Source: Clostridium tepidiprofundi DSM 19306 (GTDB lineage: Bacteria; Bacillota; Clostridia; Clostridiales; Clostridiaceae). Taken from it: a stretch of 54,884 nt of DNA. Each line of letters begins with the position of its first letter. Positions within the stretch are counted from its first letter, which is position 1. The notes below the pieces were generated by a model, which saw nothing but the letters and a program-made list of their open reading frames with translations, made no database searches and was not told where the DNA came from. The stretch spans positions 1-54,884 of the forward strand of contig NZ_LTBA01000018.1 in assembly GCF_001594005.1 (NCBI RefSeq), in the 5' to 3' direction. Of this stretch, positions 53,514 to 54,884 are shown in pieces. Made by a program: the position numbers and the translations under genes.

Positions 53514-53620
53514 CTCTAGCAGCCTGGCAAACTTGCTTCATTTCTAGCACCTAAAACAGATACTGGTATACAGATGGCAAATCTGTATTGGAGACTGGAG
53601 ACTAGAGATTGGAAACTAAA
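53514..53620. repeat. Repeat C, copy 2 (diverged)
   Basis: Shares TAGCACCTAAAACAGATACT, GGTATACAGATGGCAAATCT and GTATTGGAGACTGGAGACT with copy 1, but the TTTAGTGC arm is changed (TTCATTTC), so the hairpin is weakened. Confidence 0.75.
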
Positions 53621-53727
53621 ACAGAGTTGCCAATCGCCAATCACCAATCACCAAAGCAGATTGTTACTTTGATGAAAACTAATACCTAGAACTTTGTTCT
53701 TAAATAGATGCTAGTTTTCAAGTTACA

Positions 53728-53850
53728 AATCTGCACTAGCCCTCTAGTAGCCTAGCAAACTTATTTTAGTGCTTAACACCTAAAATAGATACTGGTATAC
53801 AGATGGCAAATCTGTACTAGCCGTCTAGCCCTCTAGCAAACTTTATTTTT
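53728..53850. repeat. Repeat C, copy 3
   Basis: Contains AACTTATTTTAGTGCTTAAC, ACCTAAAATAGATACTGGTA and TACAGATGGCAAATCTGTAC, followed by CTAGCC words instead of GGAGACTGG. Confidence 0.75.
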
Positions 53851-53963
53851 AAATAGATAATAGTTTTCAAGTTGTAAATCTGTACTGGAGACTGGGGACT
53901 AGGGACTAGGGATTTGAGATTAGATAAGCTGGAGACTAAACCAAAATTACCAATCTCCAATCA

Positions 53964-54191
53964 CCAATCGCCAAAGTAGATTGTGATTTTGATGAAAACT
54001 AATATAAGAGTGCCAGTTTTCCAGGTGGCTAGTTACCAGTTAATGATGAAATCGTTATACGATTTCTTGAATGATAGATTGTAAGTTGGTTAGTTTGGCT
54101 AGTAAAGGTGTAAATTGTTTTACAATTTATTAAATGAATATAAAGTATTTGCTGGTTGTAAGTATATAACAGTCAAGTCACAAATTTGCAC
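53964..54191. repeat. Long direct repeat B, copy 2
   Basis: Matches 53,212-53,509 with few differences and one hairpin unit fewer. Its hairpins begin at 54048 (GAAATCGT-TAT-ACGATTTC) and 54111 (TAAATTGT-TTT-ACAATTTA). Confidence 0.88.
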
Positions 54192-54193
54192 TA

Positions 54194-54313
54194 GCCCACT
54201 AGCCCACTAGTCCTCTAGCAAACTTATTTTAGTGCTTAGCACCTAAAATAGATACTGGTATACAAATGGCAAATCTGTATTGGAGACTTGAGATTAGAGA
54301 CTGGAGACTAATA
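54194..54313. repeat. Repeat C, copy 4
   Basis: Nearly identical to copy 1 over its length, following repeat B copy 2. Confidence 0.8.
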
Positions 54314-54639
54314 AAGTTGTAAATGTCAATCACTAGGAGAGATTGTGATTTTGATGGAGATTAGAGATTGGAGACTGGAGATTAAAACCTAGCACCTTGC
54401 TTCCTATCCCCTAGAACATTGAATTAAAACATATCCTAGTGTATCAGCATAAGCAAAACGATGAAAAAAGAAACAATTAAAAGTTATATGTACATAATTA
54501 ATCATATTTATATAAGACATTATAAAATGATTTTATCAATATGATAGAATAATCCTTGTCGCTGCGGCGGACAAAGAAGTTCACAAAGCGGCGATGAGTA
54601 AACAGTCGAATGAGAGTTAGAAAAACTTTCAAAAAGCTG

Positions 54640-54669
54640 TTGACAAGAGCAAAAGTAATTTGCTATAAT
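54640..54669 (+). promoter_or_regulatory. rRNA operon promoter
   Basis: TTGACA (54640-54645), an 18-nt spacer and TATAAT (54664-54669), about 120 nt before 16S. A weaker TAGAAT at 54545 followed by TTGTCGCTGCGGCGGACAA may mark an upstream promoter. Confidence 0.85.
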
Positions 54670-54701
54670 ACAGAAGTCGCTTGAAGCGGCGGAGAAGAAA
54701 A

Positions 54702-54714
54702 GGTCTTTGAAAAG
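54702..54714 (+). promoter_or_regulatory. boxA-like antitermination site
   Basis: GGTCTTTGAAAAG resembles the rrn boxA used by Nus factors and lies between the promoter and 16S. Confidence 0.55.
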
Positions 54715-54790
54715 TAAACAGAGTAAGTAAGAAGAACTCGTAATTCTTTAGAGAATAAAGTCAGTAATGGCTTGAGCAAGATAAACTTTT

Positions 54791-54884
<94 letters not shown>

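Larger units (their letters stand above)
52676..54410. repeat. Non-coding array of degenerate repeats before the rRNA operon
   Basis: About 1.7 kb without a gene, made of recurring words: CTAGTTACTAGTT, GCCAGTTGACCAG, GGAGACTGGAGATTAG, CACTAGCCCACTAG, TTTTAGTGCTTAGCACC, CCAATCGCCAAAG. The tetranucleotide CTAG, normally rare in bacteria, is very frequent. Nested repeats are listed separately. A smaller related block lies inverted at 3,228-3,568. Confidence 0.9.

Noticed and set aside
52704-54129. CRISPR array because of regularly spaced 19-bp palindromes
   Set aside because: The palindromes vary in sequence, the intervening stretches are related to each other rather than unique, spacing is too long and no cas genes are present.

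Overview
The window comes from a low-GC, spore-forming Firmicute of the class Clostridia, most likely Clostridium in the broad sense. The evidence is AT-rich DNA with strong Shine-Dalgarno (SD) sequences, several sporulation genes (spoVG, spoVT, a yabM/spoVB-like gene, yabP, yabQ, spoIIE), a single-chain glycyl-tRNA synthetase behind a T-box leader, and the 5' end of a clostridial-looking 16S rRNA at the right edge. The species cannot be named from the sequence alone.

Layout. Positions 1-8,480 are accessory: the 3' end of an IS605-type tnpB, comB, and a leftward block with an SH3-like protein, a HAD phosphatase, a PAP2 phosphatase, tRNA-Pro, a small membrane protein and a heterodimeric ABC exporter. 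The exporter has a leader that looks like a ribosome-controlled attenuator. From 8,484 to 38,301 the order follows the conserved Bacillus/Clostridium housekeeping and sporulation region: murC (leftward), then purR, spoVG, glmU, prs, a two-component system with a catalytically dead HtrA homologue, pth, mfd, a PrsA-type foldase, spoVT, yabM-like, yabN/mazG, HU, rqcP, yabP, yabQ, divIC, yabR, eight tRNA genes, spoIIE, tilS, hpt and ftsH. From 38,690 to 52,674 come a hotdog thioesterase, fhs, a four-gene biotin-dependent sodium-pump decarboxylase operon, coaX, dusB, greA, lysS, glyS and a murD-like ligase. From 52,676 to 54,410 lies a long non-coding array of degenerate repeats, followed by a ribosomal RNA promoter, a boxA-like site and 16S rRNA.

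Most genes are ordinary; the unusual content is between them. (1) Four genes (mazG, HU, the thioesterase, greA) share the arrangement GGAG(G/T)TGAA, then a stem-loop, then 6-7 nt, then ATG. In the HU gene the loop is 227 nt long and is closed by a perfect 9-bp helix. (2) Upstream of the ABC exporter, five RNA segments can form mutually exclusive pairings around a terminator. (3) The HtrA homologue has lost all three catalytic residues. (4) Two almost identical 160-bp MITE-like elements, plus fragments, are present. One fragment sits where the glyS T-box terminator should be. (5) The repeat array beside 16S rRNA carries nine small hairpins, spaced about 63-69 bp within each cluster, whose arms vary but stay complementary. 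A related block lies in inverted orientation about 50 kb away.

All calls rest on reading the sequence and on general knowledge of the families. No database search or folding program was run.
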